A DNA stretch of 60,977 bases from Clostridia bacterium (GTDB lineage: Bacteria > Bacillota > Clostridia > Christensenellales > UBA1242), in contig JAFVEA010000001.1 of NCBI GenBank assembly GCA_017478185.1, positions 83,090 to 144,066 of the forward strand. Direction: 5' to 3'. Shown here piece after piece: positions 17,047 through 26,474 of the stretch. Every line of letters starts with the position of its first letter. Position 1 is the stretch's first letter. The notes under the pieces are model-generated. The model saw only the letters and a list, made by a program, of their open reading frames with translations, was not told where the DNA came from and did no database searches. Position numbers and translations under genes: made by a program.

Positions 17047-19632
17047 TTACTCCTTTATTTTATCTTTTAATTCTGCAAGTTTAGCAATGGCTTCAAGCGG
17101 TGTTAAAACATTAATGTCAATGTTTTTTATTATGTTTATTATTTTGCTTCCATTATCTTTTGTTTTTTCTAAAGCCACTTTATTATCATTTGTGTGATAT
17201 GCTCCATTCAAATCCATTTGCTCGTGTGTGTGTAAAACTTCTTTAGCTCTTTCAACAACTTCAGAGTTTATTCCAGCCAAAGTTGCAACTTCTATTCCAA
17301 AACTTCTGTTTGAACTTCCCGGCAAAATGTTGTGTAAAAAAATTATGTTGTTGTCATATTCTTTCACTGCTATATGAAAGTTTTTAGCCCCTTTCAAGCT
17401 TCCTTCTAAAGCTGTTATTTCATGATAATGAGTTGCAAACAATGTGCAGGCTTTTATTTTTGATGTTATATATTCTATAACTGACCAAGCTATGCTTAAA
17501 CCATCATAAGTTGAAGTTCCTCTTCCAATTTCATCTAAGATTAATAAGCTTTTTTCAGTTGCGTTTTGAGTTACTGTGGCAACTTCAATCATTTCAACCA
17601 TAAAAGTGCTTTGCCCCATCCCCAAATTATCTGCTGCACCAATTCGAGTGAAAATACGGTCACAAATAGCAATTTCAGCCTTGTTTGCTGGAACAAAACA
17701 TCCCATATGAGCCATTATAGTGATTAGTGCCACTTGCCTCATATACGTGCTTTTTCCTGCCATATTTGGCCCAGTTATTATCATTGTGTGACAATCTTGT
17801 GAAAAAACTGTGTCATTTGGAATAAATCTTTGATTTTTGCTTATTTTTTCAACAACTGGATGCCTGCCCCCTATTATGCTTGTATATTTTATTTTATCAT
17901 TTATTATTGGCTTTACATATCTATTTTGAATTGCAATATTTGCAAACGAAATCAAAACATCCAAAACAGCAACTTGCCTTGCTGTGTTTTGTAAATCCTC
18001 AAGATGACTTTTTATTTCATCTTTTATTTGTGTGAATATTTTTTGTTCTAACAAGGTTATGTTTTCTTCAGCATTAACAACAGACTCAGCAAGCGCTGTT
18101 AAATCTTTCGAAGTGTATCTTTCACAATTTGCCAGTGTTTGTTTCCTTTCAAACCTAAAAGGAATTTTATCTTTTTGAGAAATTGGAACTTCAAAAAAAT
18201 AACCCAAAATGTTGTTATATTTTATTTTTAATAACTTAATCCCAGTTTGTTCTTTTTCTTTTGCCTCTAGGTTTGCAATCCACTGCCTTCCATTTTTCAT
18301 AATCATATATTGCTCATCAAGCTCTTTGTTAAAACCTTCTCTTATAAAGTTTCCATCTTTTGCCGAAACTGGAACTTCATCTTTAAAAGCAGAAATAAGC
18401 ATATTTGTTAATTTTGAAAAATCAAATATGTTTTCATCGCACCTTTTTAATAAATTACTTTCAAATTTTGAGGTATAATTTTTGATTTGAGGAAGTTTTG
18501 AAAGCGATTTTTGAATATCTAAACATCCTCTAGGGCCAATAGAGCCATAAGAGAGCCTACCACACAACCTTTCAACATCAGCAAAAGTTTTTAAAATTTC
18601 ACATAAATCATCTCTTGCTATGTTGTTTTTTACCAATTCTTCAACAGCATCAAGCCTTTCATTTATGAGTCTCTCATCTCTTAAAGGTTTGTCTAGCCAA
18701 TTTAAAAGAAGCCTTTTCCCCATTGTTGTTACAGTTTTGTTTAAAACCCAAAAAAGCGAACCTTGTTGTTTTCGCTCAAAAATTGTTTCTTTTAACTCTA
18801 AATTTAATTTTGCATTAGCGTCCATATATAAATATGAGTTGTCACGCTGAATATTTAATTTGTTTATGTGGTCTAACTTTCTTTTTTGTGTTTGAGAAAT
18901 ATATTCCAAAAGCCCACCACAAGCACATATTCCCTCTTCTTTTTTGTCACAATCAAGAATAGCCAAACTTCCAATTTTTAATTGATTTAAAAGCGATTGC
19001 GTTGCATTTTTAAGCTCATAGCAAAAATCAATGTATTGATAAAATTTTGGAACAGATTTTGTTTTAACACAAGCAAGATTTTCGCTTTCAGAAAAAGCAA
19101 GCGATGAACATATTATTTCACTTGGTTTTAAGCTCATTAAAAGGTCATTTAAATGTGACATAGAATTAACCCCATTATAGGTTGCCATATTAAATTCACC
19201 TGTTGATAAGTCCAGCCACGACACTCCAATTTTTTGTGTTGATTTCATATAAACAGACACAATAAAGTTGTTGTTTGCTGTTAAAATATCTTCTTCCATA
19301 ACAGTTCCTGGAGTTATTATTCTAACAACATCTCTTTCAACCATTTTTCCTTTTTGTGGCTCAGATAGTTGCTCACAAATTGCAACTTTATAACCATTTT
19401 CTAAAAGTCTAGCTATATAAGTGTCGGCGCTATGAAAAGGAACTCCACACATTGGAGCTCGTTTTTCTAACCCACAATCTCTTCCTGTTAATGTTATTCC
19501 TAACAAAGAAGAAACAAGTTTTGCATCTTCAAAAAACATTTCATAAAAATCACCTAGCCTATAAAAGATTATAGCATCTTTGTTTTGTTCTTTTATTTGC
19601 AAATAATGTTCCATCATTGGTGAAATTGCCAT
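17047..19632 (-). CDS. mutS: DNA mismatch repair protein MutS
   Basis: Recognises mismatches and small loops. The 861-residue protein has the mismatch-binding motif GDFYEMFFED near residue 27, the connector, lever and clamp regions in the middle, and the ATPase domain with Walker A GPNMAGKSTYMRQ near 622, the Walker B region LLILDEIGRGTS near 700 and the ATHYHE motif near 730. The short C-terminal region probably carries the tetramerisation segment. Its ATG shares one base with the miaB stop (TAATG), indicating coupled translation. Confidence 0.98.
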   Translation of the reverse strand: MAISPMMEHYLQIKEQNKDAIIFYRLGDFYEMFFEDAKLVSSLLGITLTGRDCGLEKRAPMCGVPFHSADTYIARLLENGYKVAICEQLSEPQKGKMVERDVVRIITPGTVMEEDILTANNNFIVSVYMKSTQKIGVSWLDLSTGEFNMATYNGVNSMSHLNDLLMSLKPSEIICSSLAFSESENLACVKTKSVPKFYQYIDFCYELKNATQSLLNQLKIGSLAILDCDKKEEGICACGGLLEYISQTQKRKLDHINKLNIQRDNSYLYMDANAKLNLELKETIFERKQQGSLFWVLNKTVTTMGKRLLLNWLDKPLRDERLINERLDAVEELVKNNIARDDLCEILKTFADVERLCGRLSYGSIGPRGCLDIQKSLSKLPQIKNYTSKFESNLLKRCDENIFDFSKLTNMLISAFKDEVPVSAKDGNFIREGFNKELDEQYMIMKNGRQWIANLEAKEKEQTGIKLLKIKYNNILGYFFEVPISQKDKIPFRFERKQTLANCERYTSKDLTALAESVVNAEENITLLEQKIFTQIKDEIKSHLEDLQNTARQVAVLDVLISFANIAIQNRYVKPIINDKIKYTSIIGGRHPVVEKISKNQRFIPNDTVFSQDCHTMIITGPNMAGKSTYMRQVALITIMAHMGCFVPANKAEIAICDRIFTRIGAADNLGMGQSTFMVEMIEVATVTQNATEKSLLILDEIGRGTSTYDGLSIAWSVIEYITSKIKACTLFATHYHEITALEGSLKGAKNFHIAVKEYDNNIIFLHNILPGSSNRSFGIEVATLAGINSEVVERAKEVLHTHEQMDLNGAYHTNDNKVALEKTKDNGSKIINIIKNIDINVLTPLEAIAKLAELKDKIKE

Positions 19633-20963
19633 TACAAAGCCTCCCCATATAAATTTCCACCTGAATAATCAGTTATTTTAACACTATAAAAACTGCCCGA
19701 ATCCAGCTGTTTATCTTTCTTTATTTTAACAACCTTGCCACACTGGGTTTTTCCTAGATAAAAAGTTTGTTTTTCATCTTCAACAAACACATTTTCTTGA
19801 ATTGTTCCAATTAAGTTAACAAAATGATTGTTTGTTATTTCTTTTTGTATCTCTAAAAGTTTATGTATTCTTTCTCTTTTAACTTCCAAAGGCAAATGCC
19901 CTTCCATTTTTTCTGCAACAGTGCCCTTTCGTTTGCTATACATAAAAATATAAGCATTAGAAAACTTAACTTCTTTTATTAAGTTAACTGTGTCTTGAAA
20001 ATCTTGTTCTGTTTCACCAACAAAACCAACAATAATATCTGTTGATAAAGATAAATTTGGAATTTTTTCTTTCATTTTTTTAATTATATCAAGATATTTT
20101 TCTCTTGTATAATTTCTGTTCATAAGTTTTAAAACATTGTTGCTTCCGCTTTGAACAGGAAGGTGAATTGCTTTGCTTATCTTTTTGTTTCTTGCAATAA
20201 CATCAATAAGTTCATCCGACAAATCTTTTGGGTGACTGCTCATAAATCTAATTTCAAAATCGCCATCAAAATTTGCAATGTGCTCTAAAAGCTTTGGAAA
20301 TGTTACTTTGTTATCTTTTAAATCATTCCCATAAGAATTTACATTTTGCCCTAAAAGAGTGATTATCTTATAATGACCAATTTCTATTAAATCTTTAACT
20401 TCTTTATAAATTTCTTCTGCTGGTCTGCTTATCTCTCTTCCTCTAACATAAGGCACAATACAATATGTGCAAAAATTATTGCAACCATAAGTAATGTTCA
20501 CATATGCTGAATATTTATCATCCCTAACAATATTCACGCTTCTTGTGTTGCTTTGATAATTTTTGTCTTCTAATATCTTGTTTTGATATTTTCGTTGTTT
20601 TAAAAACAAATCTAAATATTCTCCAAAAAACTCAACATTGTTCGCTCCAAAAACAATGTTGATAAAAGGGAACTTTTTCTTGAGATTGTTTGCAACATTT
20701 TTTTGCTGTGTCATACATCCACAAACAGCAACAATTAAATTAGGGTTCTTTTTCTTTATGGGTTTTGCGTTTCCAATATTTCCCACTGCTCTTTGTTCAG
20801 CTCCTTCCCTAATGCAACAAGTGTTATAAACCAAAACATCAGCATCTTCTGGTTTTTCACAATGAACATATCCTCTTTCTTCCAAAATTCCTGCCAGTTT
20901 TTCTGATTCGTGCACATTCATCTGGCATCCATACGTAAAAATATAATAATTTCCTATTTGCAT
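19632..20963 (-). CDS. miaB: tRNA-2-methylthio-N6-dimethylallyladenosine synthase MiaB
   Basis: Radical SAM enzyme that methylthiolates i6A37 made by MiaA. 443 residues. The N-terminal UPF0004 domain has three cysteines (YGCQMN near 13, NTCCIRE near 49, CGCMTQQ near 83) for the auxiliary cluster. The radical SAM motif CNNFCTYC lies near 160, and the C-terminal TRAM domain spans about 375-440. First gene of miaB-mutS-mutL-miaA, so both steps of ms2i6A37 synthesis share one transcript with mismatch repair. It diverges from the PBP gene. Confidence 0.97.
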   Translation of the reverse strand: MQIGNYYIFTYGCQMNVHESEKLAGILEERGYVHCEKPEDADVLVYNTCCIREGAEQRAVGNIGNAKPIKKKNPNLIVAVCGCMTQQKNVANNLKKKFPFINIVFGANNVEFFGEYLDLFLKQRKYQNKILEDKNYQSNTRSVNIVRDDKYSAYVNITYGCNNFCTYCIVPYVRGREISRPAEEIYKEVKDLIEIGHYKIITLLGQNVNSYGNDLKDNKVTFPKLLEHIANFDGDFEIRFMSSHPKDLSDELIDVIARNKKISKAIHLPVQSGSNNVLKLMNRNYTREKYLDIIKKMKEKIPNLSLSTDIIVGFVGETEQDFQDTVNLIKEVKFSNAYIFMYSKRKGTVAEKMEGHLPLEVKRERIHKLLEIQKEITNNHFVNLIGTIQENVFVEDEKQTFYLGKTQCGKVVKIKKDKQLDSGSFYSVKITDYSGGNLYGEAL

Positions 20964-21068
20964 AAAAACTCCTTTTTTGCATTATACTACAAATTTTTAC
21001 AAAACTCAACAAAAATTAGAATTAAACCTCAATATTTATTGCATAATATAATTTATAGAGGAAATAAA

Positions 21069-23303
21069 ATGAAAAAAATTTTTAAGATTTTGTTCATATT
21101 TTTAGCTATATTTATTCTAAGCTGTGCTAGTTTTGGTGTGTATTCTTATATTTGCATTTCAAAATTAGACAAAAAAATAATTTCAGGTCAAAATCTTTTA
21201 GATAATTTTTCTGCAAATTTAACATTTTATGATGATGAAGAAAAGCTTTTAGATAGCACTTTTTCAAGTGGAAAAATTATTGCAAAATTAAATGATTTGC
21301 CCAATTATGTTAAATATGCTTTTATTTCTGTTGAGGATAAAAATTTTTATAAACATAATGGTTTAAATTTAAAAAGAATTTTAAAAGCTTTTGTCACAAA
21401 TATTTTTAGTGGATATGCCAAAGAAGGCGCATCAACAATAAGCCAACAACTTGTTAAAAACATTCATTTATCAAACTCAAAAACGCTGGAAAGAAAAATT
21501 CAAGAAGCCTATTTAACCAAAAAGCTTGAAAAACAATACACAAAAGATGAAATTTTAGAAGCTTATTTAAATGTTATTTATTTTGGCAACAACTGCATTG
21601 GAATAGAAAACGCTTCAAAAAAATATTTTGATTGTGAAGCAAAAAATTTAACTATTGCACAAAGCGCAACTCTTGCTGGTATTATAAAATCTCCAACTTA
21701 TTATTCTCCAACAGAAAATCCAGAAAATTGCTTGGAAAGAAGAAATTTGGTTTTGTTAGAGATGAACAAAGATGGATATATAACAGATGAAGATTATAAA
21801 AAAGCAAAAAATTCTGATTTAGGCTTAAAACTTCAACAAAACATAATTGATAATAACCCCTATTTTCAAAATTGTTTGATTGAAGCTGAAAATATATTAA
21901 ATATTTCTGAACAAGACTTAGCCTTATCCGGTTATAAAATATACACCTGGCTCAAGAACTCTGCGCAAAATAATTTAATAAATTCTTGCAAGTCTCAGTT
22001 TAATTCGCTAAATAATTTTCAATCTTCAATAATAACCATTTTAGATAACAAAACTTGTGGCGTTGTTGCAATGATTTCACCAAAAAACACAAATATTTTA
22101 AGACAACCTGGAAGCTTAATTAAACCGCTTTTATGTTATGCTCCAGCTTTTGAAGAAGGTGTTTTATCTCCTCTAACCCCAATTGATGACAGTGAAATGA
22201 ACTTTGAAAACTGGACGCCAAAAAATGCCGATGATAATTTTGATGGATATATAAGCGTTAGGCAAGCATTGTATAAATCAAAAAACATTCCTGCAATAAA
22301 AGCGCTTAACTATGTTGGAATTGGCAAAGCAAAAAGTTATTTAAACAAAATGAATTTTCCTTTTGACGATTTAGACAATCACCTAGCCTTAAGTTTAGGC
22401 TCTATGAAATATGGTGTTTCTCCCATCAAAATGACAGCTTATTACAGCACTTTTGCAAATGGTGGTTTATATGAAAATTGCCATTTCATAAAAAAAATTG
22501 TTGATAATTTTGGAAAAACAATTTATGAATGCACCAGCTCAAAGACACAAATTTTTAGTGAAGAAACAACTTATCTTATAAATGATATTTTAAAAGATTG
22601 CGCAAAAGTTGGAACTGCCAAAAGATTGAGTGACCTACCTTTTGATGTTTCAGCAAAAACAGGAACTGTTGGGCAAGAAAATGGAAACACTGACGCTTGG
22701 TGTTTAAGTTATAATCAAAACAACACAATTTGCGTTTGGGCTGGAAACATAAGCGGAAAAGCAGAAAACAACTTAAAAAGCACGCAAAATGGAGGAACAA
22801 TTTGCGCTAGCTTAAACAAAATTGCTTGGCAAGTTTTAGATGACAATAATATGAAGTGGTTCATTAAGCCAGATAATGTTATAAAAACTAACATTGATTT
22901 AATTGACTATAATGAAAAACACTTGCTAAATTTGGCAACAGAAAACACGCCAAACACTTATATTATTTGTGATTTTTTTAACAAAAAGTTTATGCCAACA
23001 AAATTTAGCCAAAATTTTAACGAAATTTCTGCTATAACACTTTCGTTTGATAAAACGGACGAAAAAATTGTTTTTCACTGGAATTTTGAAGATTTTTTAA
23101 CTTATTTTTTATATGCTGATGAAAAACTTATTTATGAAAATTGTTTGCCAGAAATTAGCATTAATTTGCCAACAAAAACAACCACATACTATGTGGTTGC
23201 TAAAAATAAATATACAAACAAAGAAGTTAAAAGCAATCTGCAAACAGTTGTGATTGAAAAAGATAATAATGCTATTTTTTCTAAAATATTGTCAAAATGG
23301 TGA
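21069..23303 (+). CDS. Class A penicillin-binding protein (PBP1A-like)
   Basis: Bifunctional peptidoglycan polymerase and transpeptidase. The chosen ATG has TAGAGGA just upstream and gives a 744-residue protein beginning with a short basic stretch and one membrane helix (about 5-28); the open frame extends further left only without signals. The glycosyltransferase 51 domain shows EDKNFYKHNGLN near 92, GASTISQQLVKN near 120 and ILEAYLNVIYFG near 160. The transpeptidase domain shows SLIK (nucleophile Ser) near 365, SKN near 415 and KTGT near 535. A C-terminal Ig/FN3-like region follows. Monocistronic, divergent from miaB. Confidence 0.92.
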   Translation: MKKIFKILFIFLAIFILSCASFGVYSYICISKLDKKIISGQNLLDNFSANLTFYDDEEKLLDSTFSSGKIIAKLNDLPNYVKYAFISVEDKNFYKHNGLNLKRILKAFVTNIFSGYAKEGASTISQQLVKNIHLSNSKTLERKIQEAYLTKKLEKQYTKDEILEAYLNVIYFGNNCIGIENASKKYFDCEAKNLTIAQSATLAGIIKSPTYYSPTENPENCLERRNLVLLEMNKDGYITDEDYKKAKNSDLGLKLQQNIIDNNPYFQNCLIEAENILNISEQDLALSGYKIYTWLKNSAQNNLINSCKSQFNSLNNFQSSIITILDNKTCGVVAMISPKNTNILRQPGSLIKPLLCYAPAFEEGVLSPLTPIDDSEMNFENWTPKNADDNFDGYISVRQALYKSKNIPAIKALNYVGIGKAKSYLNKMNFPFDDLDNHLALSLGSMKYGVSPIKMTAYYSTFANGGLYENCHFIKKIVDNFGKTIYECTSSKTQIFSEETTYLINDILKDCAKVGTAKRLSDLPFDVSAKTGTVGQENGNTDAWCLSYNQNNTICVWAGNISGKAENNLKSTQNGGTICASLNKIAWQVLDDNNMKWFIKPDNVIKTNIDLIDYNEKHLLNLATENTPNTYIICDFFNKKFMPTKFSQNFNEISAITLSFDKTDEKIVFHWNFEDFLTYFLYADEKLIYENCLPEISINLPTKTTTYYVVAKNKYTNKEVKSNLQTVVIEKDNNAIFSKILSKW

Positions 23304-23397
23304 AAATATTAGCTATTTAATATAAAAAAATTGAAATTTGTTAAATAATTAATAACTTTACAGCTAAAAACTTATATATTAGTGCTATTTTTTGTTT

Positions 23398-24180
23398 TTA
23401 TTTATCACTAACCATATTTTTCTTAAATGCAACAACTGTTAAAATTATACTACCAAGCATAAATATAAAAATTGGTATTAAACCTAAGAAAGCAACATTA
23501 TTAAAAGAATAAGTGATTCCTATAGCGTTTGTTGAATTTGTAATTATTCTTCCAATATAAACTGATGGATAAAATGGTAAAAATCTACAAAATAATTCAA
23601 AAGCTCCCATTGTTTCAATTGGCATCCAACAACCGCCAAGTATTCCAGACAAACTTATAAACACTGAACAAATACCTGGTGCTGATTTATCATTAAATAT
23701 AGTTCCAAACAATATTCCCAAAAATATATTTGTAATGAGCACGGGTAATTGAGCAATAATTAAAAGTAAAACACTTGAAATTGATATAAAACTAACATTA
23801 GATATTAAAGAAATTATAAACCCAGTTATAATACAAACCAATGTTTGTAACAATCCAACAATCAAACCAACAAAAAAATATCCAAGTATAAAATGATAAG
23901 ATTTCATTGGAGAAGAATACAATCTTTTTAAAAAAAATGTTTGTTTATCTTTTGATACAACAATAGCAAGAGTTAACATAACAAAAGAATATGAAAACAC
24001 TATTATTCCAGGAAGTAAAGACAATACTTCAAAAGTAGGGGTATTTCCATTTGAAAACTTATTGATTATATAAAATAGCAAAAACATGGCAACTGGAAAT
24101 CCTAAACAAAAAATATAAATAATAGGGTCTCTTAAAATTTCTTTTAAATTTCTTTTATAAAAATTTATAACTTTATTCAC
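23398..24180 (-). CDS. ABC-2 type transporter permease
   Basis: 260 residues with about six membrane helices and no large soluble domain, typical of ABC-2 export permeases. It overlaps the ATPase gene by 8 bp, so both are translated together and form one exporter. The substrate (drug, peptide or lipid) is not predictable. It is the last gene of an abrB-like, ATPase, permease operon. No clear terminator is seen between it and the converging PBP gene. Confidence 0.85.
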   Translation of the reverse strand: MNKVINFYKRNLKEILRDPIIYIFCLGFPVAMFLLFYIINKFSNGNTPTFEVLSLLPGIIVFSYSFVMLTLAIVVSKDKQTFFLKRLYSSPMKSYHFILGYFFVGLIVGLLQTLVCIITGFIISLISNVSFISISSVLLLIIAQLPVLITNIFLGILFGTIFNDKSAPGICSVFISLSGILGGCWMPIETMGAFELFCRFLPFYPSVYIGRIITNSTNAIGITYSFNNVAFLGLIPIFIFMLGSIILTVVAFKKNMVSDK

Positions 24181-24892
24181 TCTTTGCCTCCACTAACTTT
24201 ATAAAAGCATCTTCAAAGCTTTTTGCTTTTGTCATTTGCTTTAATTCTTTAATTGTTCCAGTTTTTAACAATTTGCCATTTGACAATATCGCAACCCTAT
24301 CACACAAATTTTCAATTTCTTCTAAATAATGCGATGTTAAAATTATTGTTATATCTTTTTGTAATTTTTTAATAATATTCCAAAGTTCACGCCTAGCAAA
24401 AACATCTAAACCAAGTGTAGGTTCATCTAGGAATAATATTTTTGGTTTTGAAATTAAAGCAATTGCAATAGATAACCTTCTTTTATAACCACCAGATAAA
24501 GTTTTTGCTCTTTGATTTACCACTTCATTTAAATTAAAAATATCCACAATTTTATTTACTGTGTTAGCATTATTGTTGTTATAAATATTTGCAAAAAATT
24601 CTAAATTTTCTTTTACTGTTAAATTGTTCGCTACTGATGTTTCTTGTGGTGATATGTCTATAATTTCTTTAATTTTATCAATCTCTTTATCTAAATTAAA
24701 ATTATTTATCATTATAGTTCCACTTGTTTTATATGTTAAACCACAAAGAATTTTAATTAAAGTTGTTTTTCCAGCACCATTTACGCCCAAAAGCCCAAAT
24801 AATTCACCTTTCTTAATTGTTAGAGAAACATTATCTAATGCTTTTTTAGTTTTATAGTTCTTACAAACATTTTCAATCGTTATAATATTCAT
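24173..24892 (-). CDS. ABC transporter ATP-binding protein
   Basis: 239 residues. Walker A GVNGAGKTT lies near residue 36, the signature LSGGYKRRLSIA near 133, Walker B ILFLDEPTLGLD near 153 and the H-loop TSHYLEE near 188. It lacks the extra C-terminal domain of the 6.3-kb ATPase, so it belongs to a different, DrrA-like or multidrug, subgroup. Its partner permease overlaps at the 3' end and an AbrB-like regulator gene precedes it by 12 bp. Confidence 0.92.
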   Translation of the reverse strand: MNIITIENVCKNYKTKKALDNVSLTIKKGELFGLLGVNGAGKTTLIKILCGLTYKTSGTIMINNFNLDKEIDKIKEIIDISPQETSVANNLTVKENLEFFANIYNNNNANTVNKIVDIFNLNEVVNQRAKTLSGGYKRRLSIAIALISKPKILFLDEPTLGLDVFARRELWNIIKKLQKDITIILTSHYLEEIENLCDRVAILSNGKLLKTGTIKELKQMTKAKSFEDAFIKLVEAKSE

Positions 24893-24904
24893 ATAACAAA
24901 CCCC

Positions 24905-25114
24905 CTATTGTTTTAACACTTTATCTGTTAAGCTATCAATAATATCTGCTTTGAGTAGTGCAATACCTTTTTCTTTATCACAAAGAACAATAACAGAATC
25001 TCCTGGGTTTATGTCAAACATATTTCTTATCTCTTTAGGTATGACAATTTGTCCTTTTTCTCCAACTTTGCAAATGCCAACATATTTGTTTTTATCAGTT
25101 TTATTTTTTTCCAT
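24905..25114 (-). CDS. AbrB/SpoVT-type transcriptional regulator
   Basis: 69 residues. The swapped-hairpin DNA-binding domain (about 10-55) shows VGEKGQIVIPKEIRNMFDINPGD, split here as VGEKGQIVIPKE and IRNMFDINPGD, the hallmark of AbrB/MazE folds. These proteins bind AT-rich operators as dimers. It heads the operon with the ABC exporter. The promoter upstream is perfect sigma-A consensus, with an 8-bp inverted repeat just downstream of the transcription start, so autorepression of the exporter operon is the simplest model (inference). Confidence 0.88.
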   Translation of the reverse strand: MEKNKTDKNKYVGICKVGEKGQIVIPKEIRNMFDINPGDSVIVLCDKEKGIALLKADIIDSLTDKVLKQ

Positions 25115-25127
25115 TTAAAACTCCTTT

Positions 25128-25147
25128 TTGTATAATAAGTTATACAA
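25128..25147. promoter_or_regulatory. Candidate operator of the abrB-like/ABC operon
   Basis: TTGTATAA and TTATACAA form a perfect 8-bp inverted repeat around TAAG, between the predicted transcription start (about 25150) and the ribosome binding site. A related half, ATGTATAAT, covers the -10 box. Confidence 0.55.
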
Positions 25148-25156
25148 TTCATACTA

Positions 25157-25185
25157 ATTATACATTTGCTTTATAGCTTTGTCAA
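25157..25185 (-). promoter_or_regulatory. Consensus promoter of the abrB-like/ABC operon
   Basis: On the minus strand TTGACA (25185-25180), 17 bp, TATAAT (25162-25157): both hexamers are perfect. Such a strong promoter usually needs a repressor. Confidence 0.8.
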
Positions 25186-25197
25186 CTGATTAACAAA

Positions 25198-25232
25198 AAA
25201 CACCTTATCAATTATGATAAAGTGGTTTTTAT
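25198..25232 (-). terminator. Terminator after thiI
   Basis: On the minus strand CACTTTATCA and TGATAAGGTG form a 10-bp stem with one G-U pair and a 4-base loop, followed by T6. It ends the pheS-pheT-desulfurase-thiI operon. Confidence 0.75.
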
Positions 25233-25322
25233 TTTTAAAATTATTAAACTAATTTCAAAATTTGTTAAACTAAAAAGTGTATTTTTTTAAACTTTAAAAA
25301 TTGCTGTGCTATGAATAATTTT

Positions 25323-26474
25323 CTATATATTTATAACCTCATCACTTTCTAAACAATCTTTAACAAGAGCTTCAATGTCTAGTTTTGCTTCTTCTTCTAA
25401 AACTTTTTCAATTTGAGGTCTTGTTACAGGATTTTTAGGTAAAAAAATTGTGCAACAATCTTCATAAGGTTCAATTGATGTTTCATAAGTGTTTATGTCT
25501 TTTGCTATTTTTATGGTGTCTAGTTTGTCAAAACCAATCAAGGGTCTGAAAACAGGCATTTTAACAACGCTGTTTGTTGCTGTGATGCTCTCAATTGTTT
25601 GACTGGCAACTTGGGCCAAACTCTCCCCAGTTATTATGGCATTTGCTCCAATTTTTTGAGAAAGCTTTTCTGCCACTCTCATCATAATTCTGCGCATCAA
25701 AATAATCATATAATCTCTATTACAATTTTTGTTAATTTCTTCTTGAACTTTTGTAAAAGATAAAATATGTAGCTTCATATTAAGGCAATAATCATTCATT
25801 ATTTTTGCAAGCCTTATAACTTTGTCTTTTGCTTGCAAACTTGTGTAGGGATAGCTATGAAAATGAAGGCCATGAACAGTCATTCCACGTTTTGCCAAAA
25901 AGTAACCAGCAACAGGGCTGTCAATTCCACCGCTAAGCAATAGCAAACCTTTGCCAGCAGTTCCAACTGGCATACCGCCAGCACACAAAATATCCAAAAA
26001 AGATAAATATGTGTTGCCGTCTTCTCTGATATCAATTTTTACAACAACTTCTGGATTGTGAACATCAACCCTTATGTTTTTGTTGTTGTTTAAAATTTGT
26101 TCTCCACATAACCCCGCCATTTCCATTGACTTTATCGGAAATCTTTTGTCTGCCCTTCTAACTTCAACTTTAAAGGTTTTTTCAGATAATTTTATTGTTG
26201 AACAAATATTTAAAATTGCTTCTTCACAAGTCTTAAATTTTGATGCAACACTAAGTGAGTGAAGACCAAAAACTTTTTTTAGTTTTTGAACAATTTCTTC
26301 AGTTTGTTCCTCTCCAAATTCTGAAACTTCATATCTTCCAGCAACTCTTTTTATGGTTAATTTATAATCTTTTAAAACCTGTTTTATGTTGTTTAGAAGT
26401 GCGTGTTCAAAATAACCTCTGTTGGCGCCTTTTAAATGGATTTCTCCATATCTACATAAAATTACTTTTTCCAT
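25323..26474 (-). CDS. thiI: tRNA 4-thiouridine synthetase ThiI
   Basis: Transfers sulfur to U8 of tRNA and, in many species, to ThiS for thiamine synthesis. 383 residues: an N-terminal ferredoxin-like and THUMP region (about 1-165), then the PP-loop ATPase with SGGIDSPVAGYF near 180. There is no rhodanese extension, as in the Bacillus type, which uses a dedicated desulfurase. That partner is encoded immediately upstream, overlapping by 13 bp, matching the nifZ-thiI pairing of Bacillus. Confidence 0.96.
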   Translation of the reverse strand: MEKVILCRYGEIHLKGANRGYFEHALLNNIKQVLKDYKLTIKRVAGRYEVSEFGEEQTEEIVQKLKKVFGLHSLSVASKFKTCEEAILNICSTIKLSEKTFKVEVRRADKRFPIKSMEMAGLCGEQILNNNKNIRVDVHNPEVVVKIDIREDGNTYLSFLDILCAGGMPVGTAGKGLLLLSGGIDSPVAGYFLAKRGMTVHGLHFHSYPYTSLQAKDKVIRLAKIMNDYCLNMKLHILSFTKVQEEINKNCNRDYMIILMRRIMMRVAEKLSQKIGANAIITGESLAQVASQTIESITATNSVVKMPVFRPLIGFDKLDTIKIAKDINTYETSIEPYEDCCTIFLPKNPVTRPQIEKVLEEEAKLDIEALVKDCLESDEVINI

